In this document: piece after piece, positions 10,972-22,622 of the stretch | Numbering within the stretch: the stretch's first letter is position 1 | Layout of the letters: the number at the start of each line of letters is the position of its first letter | Notes under the pieces: generated by a model | The model's input: only the letters and a program-made list of their open reading frames with translations | Told to the model about the DNA's origin: nothing | Database searches by the model: none | Made by a program: the position numbers and the translations under genes | Assembly: GCA_963691705.1 (NCBI GenBank) | Contig: OY829543.1 | Location: 51,130,564 to 51,194,563, forward strand | Source: Viola odorata | Taxonomy: Eukaryota > Streptophyta > Magnoliopsida > Malpighiales > Violaceae | Reading direction: 5' to 3' | Length of the DNA stretch: 64,000 bases

Positions 10972-11721
10972 TGCTGGTGGATGTCTCGAGTACTTGTATC
11001 CCACGTCTTAAGTAACTGTAGCTGTATATAACAACACTTGGAGCATACTTGCTAGTTTTTTGTTTCTCAAGGTGCATTCTAAAGATGTTCAGTATTTGGT
11101 TGTTCGGGTAGCATTCTTCAATGAATGAACGAGAGAAGTTTCGAAGAATGTGGTTGTTGCATACGGGAATGCTGATTATAGAGTATAGGGTAGTGACTCA
11201 AATGTAAGTCACACTCAGCGTATGCCGTTTTCTTTCTTAGTTTTTTGTTGTTGTCAAAGAAGAAATATAGGTTTGTAACATAAGTTAGCAAGTTGTATGT
11301 CGAGAAAAGAATTAGAAAGTTGTACATATGTACAGTCTTATGAAATCTGGAATTGTAGCTGTTCTTGACTTCTTGTAGTTTAGAGGCGCATTTTGTGGTT
11401 TGCATAACTGGCAGGTTGCAGCTTTTGATATCTTCATAGTATTTGCAGCGTGCCTTGGTGCATTCTCTCAAACCATACTAATCAACTGATTTACTATGAA
11501 GATACCAGCTCCAGAATTTTGTTTAATCTGGTCCATGTGGTGTAGAATTTTTTATTTTCGTTCCTGAATAGATTGCTACATGCTAAAAGTGATGATGTGT
11601 GGATAAATATTGATGTGTGATGTGAACTAACAAATTTTTTCCTTTCTATGAGGCCAATTTGGCCAAAATAATGGCAAATATAGTGCCAAAAAAAAAAACA
11701 CTAACTATAACTAAGTAAATA

Positions 11722-11763
<42 letters not shown>

Positions 11764-12167
11764 AACAAATATTATTTTTTTTAAAATAATAATTATTGAT
11801 AATGTTATATTTTTATTTTAATCATGTCTAAAATTTTAAGATTACTTAAGAAAATATAAAAAAATTAAGAGTAAAATTTGTCTTTCATTAAAATTAAGAG
11901 TAAACAATGGAAAACTACTTTCCTTCCATTTTTTCCCTTTTATTTTCTACTCAATCAATGAATCAAACACTAAAACAAAATTCATTTTCCACTCTTTATC
12001 CTCCTTCTTCCGCCCATTTTCTTGTCTCCCATTATCCTTCCTTCCAACCAAGTTTAATGTGTTTTTTTCAACCAGCCATTTTGCGCCATCCTCGACAACG
12101 TTACAGGACAGACTGTATCTAATCTATTACATTTTTGGTGCCAAAACAAGTACTAGAAGCTCCATTA
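10972..12167. other. 3' UTR and intergenic region between the SGR2-like exon and the TNL
   Basis: The first few hundred bases are probably 3' UTR of the SGR2-like exon. From about 11640 the DNA is very AT-rich and contains the (AT)n tract. The last 250 bases hold the TNL leader and presumed promoter. The phrase ACTAGAAGCTCCATTA just before the TNL start recurs before the truncated TNL copy at 31079. No other gene is seen. Confidence 0.5.
11725..11760. repeat. (AT)18 microsatellite
   Basis: An uninterrupted run of AT dinucleotides, about 36 bases, inside AT-rich intergenic DNA. Confidence 0.98.
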
Positions 12168-15100
12168 ATGGCTTCCACAAGCACTCACACGCATACCCAC
12201 AGCGAGTGCTCGTCATTCTCTCCCCTCCCTCGGTGGACATACGACGTCTTCCTAAGTTTCAGAGGAAAAGATACCCGACAAGGCTTCGTCGATCATCTGT
12301 ATGCTGCTCTGACCCGGACCGGGATCGTTACTTTCAAGGATGACCGGAGACTCGAGAGAGGCAAAGAGATCGCACCGGAGCTCTTGAAAGCAATTGAGGA
12401 TTCCAGATTCGCCGTCGTCGTCATCTCCGAGAACTACGCAAATTCATCTTGGTGCTTGGATGAGCTGGCTAAGATTGTTGAGTGCAGCAGCAGTCATCAG
12501 ATGGGTCAAACGATCCTTCCAATCTTCTATGGTGTTGACCCATCGGATGTGAGGAAACAGAAGAGAAGCTTTGCGGAGGCGTTTGGGAAGCACGAAGAGG
12601 ATGATAATAGTAAAAGAAAGGTGCAAAATTGGAGATCAGTAGTGACGAAATTGGGCAATCTGTCTGGGTGGACTTCTGACAACAGGTTAATCTTTTTCTT
12701 GATTCCGATTTGCTTCTTTTGTTGTCTCATCAATTTGCATTCAAATTATACCTAAATTGGTTTGTTGATGGCAGTGAATTTGTATCATTAGTTGCGATTT
12801 TGAATGTTTTTTTCCATTTGATTCTTGTGTATAGGAACGAGACCGAAATAATTAAAGAAATTCTGGAAATGGTGTGGCAAAAGTTGAGTCATACATTGCC
12901 CAGTATTAGCAGAGACTTAGTTCGAATGGATTCTCACGTGAAGAAAATGAATGCACTTTTTGGTGAAGGATTAGATGATGTTGGCCTCATAGGCATTTGT
13001 GGTATGGGTGGGAAGGGCAAAACTACAGTTGCTAGAGTTTATCACGATAGGGTCGGTTGGCAGTTTGAAGGCAGATGTTTTCTAGATGTTAAACAAGTTT
13101 TTGAGAAACATGGACCACTTTGTTTACAAGAACAGCTCCTTTCTCAAGTCTTAGTGGAACAAGATATAAAGATATGGGATGTTCAAACAGGAATCTGTCA
13201 GATTAAGAGAAGATTGCAACACAAAAAGATTCTTCTAGTCCTCGATAATGTGGATAACTTGAAGCAGTTGGAAGCGTTGGCTGTAGATCTTGCTTGGTTT
13301 TATTCCGGCAGTCGAATAATCATCACAAGCAGAGATAGACATTTATTGAAAAATGTTGGGGTAGACAGAGTATATGAAGTAGCAGGTCTAAATGACGATG
13401 ATGCTCTTATGTTATTTAGTTGGAAAGCTTTCAAACAAGACCAACCTACAAAGGATTATGTGCAGCTGTCTAGGTGTGTTGTGGGTTATGCAAATGGTCT
13501 TCCTTTAGCTCTTGAAGTTTTAGGCTCTTTTTTACATGGGAGAAGCGTAATTGTATGGGAAAGTGCAATTGCTAGACTGAATGAGATTCCCAGTAAGGAA
13601 ATTCTAGATGTGCTTCAAGTAAGTTATGATGGGCTTGAGGAGTCAGAGAAAAAAATATTTCTAGATATCGCATGCTTTTTTAAGGAGATGGACAAAGATC
13701 GTGTGACAAGAATACTTAATAGCTGTGGCTTCTATGCAGATATAGGAATGCAAGTTCTCGTTGATAAATGTCTTATTAGTGTTTCAAAAAATATAATACA
13801 AATGCATGATCTGTTGCAGAAAATGGGTAAGGAAATTGTTCGCCGAGAGTCCACTGGGGAGCCAGGAAAACGCAGTAGATTATGGATGAAAAATGATATC
13901 TTTCATGTTCTGGTAGAGAACACGGTGAGTATTTTCTCTACAAAATTCAGAAAGCTACTTGAACTGTCACTAAAACGTACAGTTCACACTACACTCTTGA
14001 GTCTTGACTCTATATTTTTTTTCTACTCACTCGTCTTTTGCCTTTGGTTGTTTAGGGAGGAGCAGAAATACAAGGAATTTTCTTAGAACTACTTGAAGTA
14101 GAAGAGAAAAAATGGAATGTGGAAGCTTTGACAAAATTAACCAAACTGCGCCTGCTTAAAATTGATAATGTGCATTTCATCCAAGGACCTAAATGTCTTT
14201 CTAGTGAGCTGCGGTTTCTACACTGGCAATGGTACCCTTCTAAATCTTTGCCAACACCTTTTCAGTTGGATAACATCTGTGAACTTGAACTGTGTTACAG
14301 TCGTATCCAAAGCCTTTGGGATGGAATTAAGGTAAGATCATATTTGAACTTTGTAGCATTTTCTCTTCTTTTTTTCCTCCAAAAAGATAGTGCATGTGAT
14401 CTATCCTGACCTTTGATTGGTAATTTTTTTTCCTTCTTTGTTGTGACTCCAGAATTTGAAGGAATTAAGAGCCATTAATCTTAGCCACTCCCAATACCTA
14501 ACCAAGACTCCAATTTCACTGGCATTCTAAATCTTGAGGAGCTGGTTCTTGTTGGTTGTACAAGGTTGTTTGAGGTCCATCCATCAATTGGACTTCTCAG
14601 AAAGCTCATTTATTTGAACTTACGAGATTGCAAAAGCCTTCAAAGTCTTCCAAGCAGCTTAACTTATGTAAAATCTCTCAAAACACTAGATATTGCTGGC
14701 TGTTGTAAAATTGCGGATGTGCCTGGCAATTTCGGGGAATTAGAATGTTTGGAGAGCCTTGATGTCAGTGGAACTGCTATTAAACGGCCACCAATGTCCA
14801 TTTTTCTTTTAAAGAATCTCAAAGAACTATCTTTCCGTGGATGCAAAGGAGACCCAAGCAACTGGTTAACAAGGTTTTCCTCATATTTTGGGCCTATTCC
14901 TTTAATGCCCAGAAAAAGTGCCAATCCCATGGGGTTGGTGTTGCCATCTATGCAAGGCCTGCATTCTTTGACAAAGCTGGATCTTAGTTACTGTAGTTTA
15001 GTGGAAGGAGCATTACCTGATGATGTTGGATACCTATCTTCATTGTAGTCTTTAAATCTAAGTGGCAATGATTTTATCTCGCTCCCGAGAAGTATCTGTC

Positions 15101-16087
15101 AACTTTCTGGCCTCGATAAGCTTTTCTTGGACGATTGCAAGTTGCTTCAATCAGACTGAGGTTCCATCCACAGTCAAATTTGTAACATTTAATGGTTGTT
15201 CTTCATTGCATGAGATACCTGATCCAATGACTCTATGCAATAAGTTCGCATCAGTGTACGACTGCTTTGGATGCACAAAATTGAATGAGGATGATGGTGG
15301 TGACATTGCATTTACAATGCTTAGAAGATACCTTCAGGTCTAACTTTTGGTTCATTTACTCTCTCCATTTTTATATACACACATACATTAATTATATTCT
15401 TTTTTATGGTACAGGACCAATTCAAACCAAAGCCTTGCTTCGATATTATTATTCCTGGGAGTAAAATTCCAAAGTGGTTCAGCCATCAAAGCAATGGTTC
15501 TTCAATTAGCTTGCAATTGCCTCCCAATTTTATATTTGATAATGCTGAGTCTGACTCCCAGTGGATTGGAGTTGCTGTTTGCGTCGCTTTCAATGCGACT
15601 GGATATTTAGACCCTGACTTTTTTTGTAGTCTTACAGTGGGTGGAGGACAGTATTACTTGTCTCCTTTTAACTTTGAAGATGCTCCTACTAACATTGAAG
15701 GCAATATCTCAAAAGGTGCACACCTTTGGTCATCTTATGTGTCTCTAGGTCTCTCAAGGGAAGAGAACGAATGCCTTAATTTCCTTGAGTTGTTCATTCG
15801 GCCCGGATGCACAACAGTGAACAGGTGTGGGGTTCGTCTAGTATCTCGTGAAGATATTAATGAGTTGAATCACGAGTGAACAGCTTGAGAGATCCATCAC
15901 TTTGGATGCAAGTGATTATGATTGCAATGAAGCATCTCAAGGATCAGCAAGTGTTGGTGCCGTAATTCAGCAGCAAAACCCCAGTAGCGACTGCAGGGCG
16001 GAACCCCATGCGTATGATGATACCTCTGATGAGGAACCGACCACCAAAAGACACAAGTTCTGTTTATGTATTGTAGCCGTTGGTTGA
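12168..16087 (+). pseudogene. TIR-NBS-LRR immune receptor gene with C-terminal C-JID domain, disabled
   Basis: Exons: 12168-12685 (TIR: YDVFLSFRGKDTR, GVDPSDVRKQ), 12835-13924 (NB-ARC: P-loop GMGGKGKTT, LLVLDNVDN, GSRIIITSRD, GLPLALEVLGS, MHD), 14056-14331, 14453-15337 (LRR) and 15415 onward (post-LRR C-JID with PGSKIPKWFSHQS). All four introns have GT-AG ends and matching phases. This is the class of cytoplasmic receptors that includes tobacco N; a TIR domain cleaves NAD+ once activated. Four lesions break it: one base missing near 14511 (CCAATTTC where CCAAATTTC restores the LRR frame), TAG at 15046-15048, a frameshift near 15155-15165, and two bases missing near 15875 relative to the second copy at 31617. 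The second copy continues in frame for about 40 more residues at that point. The TIR and NB-ARC parts are open, so a short TIR-NBS product is still possible. Confidence 0.88.
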
Positions 16088-16785
16088 TCTTGTCAACAGG
16101 TCCATTTATGGATGAGTTTGCAATAAATGGTCTCACTAGATTAACCCATTATGACTCTATTCATCTCTCTTGTTATCCATATGAGCTAGATTCTTGTGGA
16201 TTAACGAGAATCATTAAGTATAATTTTTTCCTTTTTTTATGGAGTAATTATTCATTACGATATGATATAACGTGTGATTTTAGGGTAATAAAAAAAATAA
16301 TACTTAATATACTAACTATATTACTAACAAAATTATACAAACTGAATGTGAAGATGGACACATACTTTTATAAGTATAAAAATTAGTAAAAAAAATTAAT
16401 ATCTCTAGCACTACTCTTAAAAAAAATTATAATTTAAAAAATATTTAATATAATTTTAAAAGTGACAGTAAACACAATATAATTGTGTAGAAGTTACAAT
16501 TTTGGACAATAAAATATAAGAAATGCAGTAGTCTAATGTAATGAAAAAACCTAGCTGCTTTTTTCATTTACAATTTTTTTATAAAAAAAATCACTTGTTA
16601 ATAATTTATGAAAAGATATGGTGAACTCTACAATATTTGTTACCCAGGAGACAAATGAAGTTTCCTAAAAAAAGCACTTGTAATGAAAAGGTAAACCCAT
16701 TACACCATCAGCGAGATTACATAGTGCTAACATGAAACCAGACCAAATAGCTGTAGTGGAAGAGAACAAGAGAAACGGTCTCTTA
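16088..16785. other. AT-rich intergenic sequence
   Basis: No coding signal beyond the TNL 3' end. It is strongly AT-rich with no recognisable element. It is the distal 3' flank shared by the TNL (plus strand) and the FCF2-like gene (minus strand), which converge here. Confidence 0.5.
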
Positions 16786-16799
16786 TGTTGCTTGATTCA

Positions 16800-16990
16800 T
16801 ACGGTAATGTGCTTCTCCATGAGTGTCCGGTAACCATGTATGGAAGGGTATAATCGGCGATTTGACAGCAAAAGTAATAAGAAATCCAATATAAAATAGT
16901 ATTTCCAGAGCTACAGGATATGACTGATTGGTTGATGTTTCAAAATTGAATGTTGGTTTATTGGAAGCATATAAAGCACCTACAGCGAAA
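16800..16990 (-). pseudogene. ndhD: Nuclear insertion of chloroplast DNA: ndhD fragment
   Basis: On the minus strand about 60 residues read [11 protein letters not shown], then [19 protein letters not shown], then [21 protein letters not shown]. This is a hallmark stretch of plastid NADH dehydrogenase-like subunit 4 (NdhD), a thylakoid membrane proton-pumping subunit. The match stops abruptly on both sides, and several residues differ from the usual conserved sequence. It is therefore an old, short plastid-to-nucleus transfer and not functional. It sits immediately after the FCF2-like stop codon (17004), within what would be that gene's 3' UTR. Confidence 0.85.
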
Positions 16991-17076
16991 TGCAAATGCA
17001 TGATCAGATCTTTTGCCTTCTTTCCTTTGCACGCTTGTGGGAGTTACCTCTTATCTTCCATTTTTTATTTCCAGCC

Positions 17077-17338
17077 TATTGAGCCCATCAAGTAAAGACT
17101 TCAAGCTAGCAGCCCAGCCCAGCATGCATGCGTAAGCAGTGACGACAACCACCTACAACCACCTCATTTAATTCATCTACCTCATTTAATGCATCTAACA
17201 CACAACCACCTTCTACCCTCATTAATTACTTACATCCTTTATGTGTGTATAAATAGGAGAGTAGGAACTTGTAATCAGATAATCAAATAATCAATATCAA
17301 ACACATTTCTCTTTTCTATATATTTCTAAGTTTCTATA
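17077..17338 (+). repeat. 5' LTR of the copia element
   Basis: It is 262 bp, TATTGAGCCC...TTTCTATA. It differs from the 3' LTR at one site (CTCATTTAATG here against CTCGTTTAATG there), giving about 99.6 percent identity. Confidence 0.95.
17248..17255 (+). promoter_or_regulatory. TATA box of the copia LTR
   Basis: TATAAATA, followed about 30 bases later by the likely start of the R region. The same motif is present in the 3' LTR. Confidence 0.6.
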
Positions 17339-17350
17339 TGGTAGCGGAGC
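17339..17350 (+). other. Primer-binding site of the copia element
   Basis: TGGTAGCGGAGC starts directly after the LTR. It differs at two or three positions from TGGTATCAGAGC, the usual initiator-Met tRNA site of plant copia elements. Confidence 0.7.
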
Positions 17351-17679
17351 AATATCTCTAACGCGTTCTCTGCAACTTTTTTTTTCCGAATTCATTCACA
17401 TTCTACACTATCCTCTTCTCCAAATTTTAAACATCAAATCTGGAAATTTTCACGGCAAACCGCCGCCGCACAAGTCCCCACGCGCCGCCACGCGCCGCTC
17501 TCTAGGTCGAACTTTGATCGACTGTAATTTCCATTTTACAGTCTCTTCCGGCCATCCAAAGACAACACGCGCCACTCTACACGACTCACCGTCGTCGCCT
17601 TCATCTCACAGTGAAATTTCAGCTCAATCGGACCACGCACGCGCCTCCTACGTCTCCACGCGCCGCCAGTTGCTTCTGT

Positions 17680-17856
17680 CTCACGTGGTACAATCCTCTC
17701 CACGTGTCTCTTCGGCATTCGTTGCATCTGCCACATCATCTGCCACGTGTCCGTTCACTATTGGTCTACGTTTTCGCCAGTGTCCGTGTCCTGTCCCTTA
17801 CGGCCACGTGTCATCCCTCTATTGCTCCACGTGGCTCTCTCCTACAGGTCCACGTG
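17680..17856 (+). promoter_or_regulatory. Cluster of six CACGTG boxes in the copia leader
   Basis: CACGTG occurs at 17680, 17699, 17742, 17805, 17828 and 17851, several in the context CCACGTGTC. This is the G-box/ABRE core bound by plant bZIP and bHLH factors. The cluster lies in the untranslated leader between PBS and gag. Several TTGAC (W-box core) motifs follow between about 17875 and 18040. Whether they act in transcription is an inference. Confidence 0.6.
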
Positions 17857-18084
17857 TCACTGTTTGATTCAAACCGTTGACTTTGACCAGACCGGTTCAA
17901 CTGTTTGACCATCCGGTTCACTATCATTCCCACCGGTTTTCCCTACATTCCGACCGGTTCCTACCATATTTTTTGATGCTCTTTCCGAAGTTGCGGTCCA
18001 TTTTTCCAAATTCGGTCTCCAAAAATCCGGTTTGACCATTCATCTCTTTGGTTTATCGAGTTATCTTATCTAATTTCTACTATC

Positions 18085-21000
18085 ATGGCCACTCCTACCT
18101 CTACCACTTCCACAACCACCTCAAGCATCATCCACGTCACAAATCCAACCCAATTTATCTCTCTCAAATTAACAAATAGAAATTATCTATTCTGGCGAGA
18201 TCTTGTCGAACCTTATCTTACCGGATTAGGTCTGCTCGGTTACATCAATGGTACGGTTGCTTGTCCTCCCTCTCAAATTCCTAGCGAAAACTCACAACCC
18301 CCTACTGCAAACCCGGCCCATCAGCTCTGGATCCAACAAGACAGCCTTATCATCAGCACTCTCCGATCTTCTCTCTCTGAAGAAACAATGGGCCTTGTCA
18401 GTGGCATGAGAACTTCACATCAGATATGGCAAACCCTAGCCACCTCACTCGCTTCTCCCTCTAACACCCGGATCTCAACCCTCCATCAAGGTCTACATGA
18501 GCTCCTGTTCGACTCAGATGAATCAATTTCAGTGTTTCTTCACCGAGCTAAGGCCATTGCAGATGAATTAATGGCAGCTGGTCAACCAATTTCCACCGCA
18601 GACCTCAATGTTCATATCTTCCGGGCACTCAACAAACATGATGATTATAAATCCCTAGTCACCACACTCAATGCTCGAGTCAAAACCATCCAATTCAATG
18701 ATCTTATCAGCCTCTATCTCTCCCAAGAATTCCTCAACAAACCAGTCACTACACCTACTCCCCAAACAACCATAAACCCTCCTATGTTCCCAATTACCGC
18801 CCCCCCACACTGGCAACAATACTCAACGCACCATGAACTATTCTCCTCCCACCTATTATGGTCGAGGTGGCCGCAATCCTGGTCGTGGTCGTGGCCGTGG
18901 CCGTGGCCGTTATAACAACCGAGGTGGTCGTAATGACTATGGACCAGAACGCACTCCAAACGGACGACCTTGGTGCACATATTGCTTACAAGTAGGCCAT
19001 ATGGCTACTACTTGCTATCAGCGGTTCCCTCCTCAACGCTTCTCTAGTCCCCGCGCCAACTCTGTCATGCACTCTTCTTCTGCCAATCACCACTATTGGT
19101 ACCCTGATACAGGTGCTTCACACCACGTTACTCCTGATCTATCACAACTCTCTCAGTACCAAGAATATCACGGATCTGACTCTCTGGAACTCAGCAATGG
19201 TAGGCATGTTCCAATTGCTCATATCGGTAAAGGTTTATTACCTACTTCCTCCAAACCTCTTAAATTATCCTCTATTCTTCATGTTCCTGCACTAAATAAG
19301 CCTTTACTTTCCGTTCAAAAACTTGCACAAGATAACCATGCCTACTGGACCTTTGACTCCAACTCTTTTTCTTTAAAGGATATGGCAACCAAGACCACGC
19401 TGCTGAACGGACCGAGTAGACATGGCTTGTACCATCTGCAATCATCCTCAAGTGTTCCACTTCATAAAAATTCTTCCGCACAAACGTTTCCATCTTTATC
19501 ATCTCCCAATATTAACTTCGTAGAACGTGTCTCTGTTCCCCTATGGCACCACCGTCTAGGTCATCCAAATTCCAAGGTTCTTACTTATGTAATGTCTCAT
19601 TTTAATCTACCTGTCTTGCACAATAAATCAAATCAAGTTCAAAAGTTTTTTTGTCCTTCCTGTCCAATGGGAAAATTATCTCGATAACACCTTCCTCTCA
19701 CTGGTCACACAATATCATCACCCCTTGAACTTATTCATTCTGATGTCTGGGGACCATCTCCATATGTGTCAACCACAGGTCATAAATACTATGTTATCTT
19801 TGTAGATGATTATTCCAAATTCACATGGTATTATCCCCTCACCAAAAAATCAGATGTCTTCCCTACCTTTAAAACCTTTCAAACCTTTGTCGAGCGTCAG
19901 TTTCAAAAACACATAAAATCAGTCCAAACCGATTGGGGTGGGGAGTATCGTCAACTAAATCAGTATTTCTCCTCTTTGGGCATTCACCATCGTATAATGT
20001 GCCCACACACCCATGAACAACAAGGCCAAGTTGAACGCAAGCATAGACACATTGTCGATACTGGTCTCTCACTTCTTGCCAATGCAAATCTTCCCATCAA
20101 ATTCTGGACCTTTGCCATGGAAACAACTGTCTATCTCATCAATCGTCTACCTACACCTGTTCTCAAAAATCAATCCCCATATCAAAAATTATTTCACCAA
20201 ATTCCAAATTATAAATTCCTCAAAATCTTTGGTTGTCTATGCTTCCCGTATCTCAGACCATACAATACCCACAAATTTGATTATCGATCTCACCCGTGTG
20301 TCTTTCTAGGTTACAGTCCTCTCCATCTTGGATATCGATGTCTAGACAAATCCTCTGGAAGAATCTATGTGGCTCGTCATGTCACCTTTGATGAGAATAC
20401 ATACCCTTTTATACAACCAAATCCCTCCCTCCTACCTTCATCCAAAAATCACGCTACTGTTCCTGTACCAAACCCACTCTTATCCACCACAATCATTCCT
20501 TCCATCCAACCAAATCCAATCACCCACTCCACCCATCCCAATCAAGGACAATCATCCACTACTCACTCAGTCGTTCAGCCCACTCCATCCTCCACTCCAT
20601 GTTCGGCTCATCCAGAATGTCAACCAAGGCCATGTATGTCTAATCAGTCCGGCAGCACTCTTGGTCCATACCCAGATCACTCCACTACACCCACAAACAC
20701 AACAAAACCTACAGCTCCACTTAAAACTCATCCTATGACACTCCGTCTCACTAAACATCCCAATCCCAAATATGCAAACTTAACCACTACACAACCTTCT
20801 CTCACTCCATCTGAACCTTCTTGCTTCACTGAGGCCAACAAAAATTCTTTATGGCGAAATGCCATGACAGAGGAGTTAAATGCCCTAATATCCACTGGCA
20901 CTTGGACTCTCGTCCCCAGAGAACCACACATGAATGTCATTGGCAACAAGTGGGTTTTTCGCATCAAACGCAAATCCGATGGTACCATTGAACGCTACAA

Positions 21001-22419
21001 AGCCCGTTTAGTCGCCAAGGGATTTCACCAAATTGAGGGACTAGACTATGGTGAAACATTCAGTCCAGTTGTTAAGCCACCTTCTATTCGTACTATCCTC
21101 AGTATTGCCATTTCCCTCAACTGGCCTTTGCGCCAACTTGATGTCCACAATGCTTTTCTTCATGGCGATTACAGGAACAGGTTTACATGGAACAACCGAC
21201 TGGATTTCATGACTCCCATCATACCACCCATGTTTGTCTCCTGAAGAAATCTCTCTATGGTCTCAAGCAAGCTCCTCGGGCTTGGTACCGACGCTTGAGT
21301 GAATTCCTCCAATCCACTGGTTTTATTCCCTCTACTCTTGATACATCTCTTTTCATACTTAACCAAGGGGGCGTAATCGTCTACATTCTTGTTTATGTTG
21401 ATGACATCATTATTACTGGCAACAATCTGTGTTTCCTTGAACAGACCATCTCCACACTTGACAAAGCCTTTAAGCTACGAGACTTGGGTGCACTCAGCTT
21501 CTTTCTTGGTATCTCTGTTATACGATCGAAAGCCGGGCTCTTCTTATCTCAACAACAATATGCTACAGACATTCTCTCTCGGGCCGGCATGGCCAACTGT
21601 AAGCCACTCCACACACCATCAGCCGCTGATTCTGAGTTGGCTAAATCCACCGACACTACCAACTTCTCCCATCCAACTCTTTATCGTTCCATTGTTGGAT
21701 CTCTCCTATATTTAACAATGACCCGACCAGATATCACATATGCTGTCAACCGAGTGTGTCAATTCATGCATGCACCATCTGATTTACACTGGAACTATGT
21801 CAAACGCATTCTTCGATACTTACAAGGCACCCTCAACTATGGTCTTTTCTACTCAGCTGCTAGTCCACTCCGAGTCCAAGTTTTCACAGATGCTGATTGG
21901 GCCGGCAATCAGCATGATCGCAAGTCAACTGGGGGTTTCCTTACTTATCTCAGTTGCAACCTCATCACCTGGCAAGCAAAGAAACAAAGAACGGTTGCCC
22001 GCAGTTCCACTGAGGCTGAATACAAATCACTCGCTGATGGAGCAGCTGATGTTGTCTGGCTGCGAAATCTACTGTGTGAATTAGGCTACGCCAATTTACC
22101 ACCTCCCATCCTATGGTGCGACAATCTTGGTGCCACCTACATGGCAGCCAATCCAGTCTTTCATGCTCACACAAAACACGTCGAAGTCGACTTTCATTTT
22201 GTTCGGGATCTTGTCAAGAAAGGTGAACTCTCTGTCCAGTACGTCTCCACAACCGATCAACTTGCTGATATATTAACTAAGTCACTATCCACCAAACGGT
22301 TTAGTTTTCTTCGCTCCAAACTGAGTTTGGTGTCATCCCCATCATCAGTTTGCGGGGGAGTATTGAGCCCATCAAGTAAAGACTTCAAGCTAGCAGCCCA
22401 GCCCAGCATGCATGCGTAA
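18085..22419 (+). pseudogene. copia gag-pol polyprotein, interrupted
   Basis: The gag starts at ATG 18085 (MATPTSTTS) and has the copia gag domain (LTNRNYLFWRDLVEPYL). A Gly/Arg-rich stretch leads to a CCHC knuckle (CTYC...GHMATTC, about 18973-19014). Then come protease DTGAS (19106-19120), the GAG-pre-integrase motif WHHRLGHP, integrase ([17 protein letters not shown]), RT (YVDDIIITG, 21391-21417) and RNase H with the ADWAG, STEAEYKSL and TKHVEVDFHF motifs. Three breaks: a frame change between about 18800 (a run of seven C) and 18840, a TAA at 19685-19687 before the integrase, and one base missing near 21170 (GATTACAG where GATTTACAG restores the frame). It therefore cannot make the full polyprotein. 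Confidence 0.92.
22350..22360 (+). other. Polypurine tract of the copia element
   Basis: TTGCGGGGGAG lies directly before the 3' LTR. It is the standard position for priming plus-strand DNA. Confidence 0.75.
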
Positions 22420-22622
22420 GCAGTGACGACAACCACCTACAACCACCTCATTTAATTCATCTACCTCGTTTAATGCATCTAACACACAACCACCTTCTAC
22501 CCTCATTAATTACTTACATCCTTTATGTGTGTATAAATAGGAGAGTAGGAACTTGTAATCAGATAATCAAATAATCAATATCAAACACATTTCTCTTTTC
22601 TATATATTTCTAAGTTTCTATA
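22361..22622 (+). repeat. 3' LTR of the copia element
   Basis: 262 bp, followed by the right copy of the CAGCC target-site duplication and then the interrupted FCF2-like exon. Confidence 0.95.

Larger units (their letters stand above)
17077..22622 (+). mobile_element. Ty1/copia LTR retrotransposon with TA...TA ends, 5546 bp
   Basis: The 262-bp LTRs at 17077-17338 and 22361-22622 differ at one position that I can find. CAGCC is duplicated at 17072-17076 and 22623-22627. A tRNA-iMet-like PBS follows the 5' LTR and a purine tract precedes the 3' LTR. The order gag, protease, integrase, RT, RNase H is that of Ty1/copia. The LTRs start TATTGAG and end TTTCTATA instead of the usual TG...CA. The TSD agrees with that boundary on both sides. 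The insertion disrupts the last exon of the FCF2-like gene in the opposite orientation. Confidence 0.95.

Noticed and set aside
11118..11471. 117-residue minus-strand ORF downstream of the SGR2-like exon
   Set aside because: No recognisable domain, AT-biased composition, and it lies in a probable 3' UTR and intergenic DNA.
12135..12167. TNL start upstream of 12168
   Set aside because: The frame is open upstream, but there is no ATG before 12168; the leader is shared with the deleted copy as non-coding sequence.
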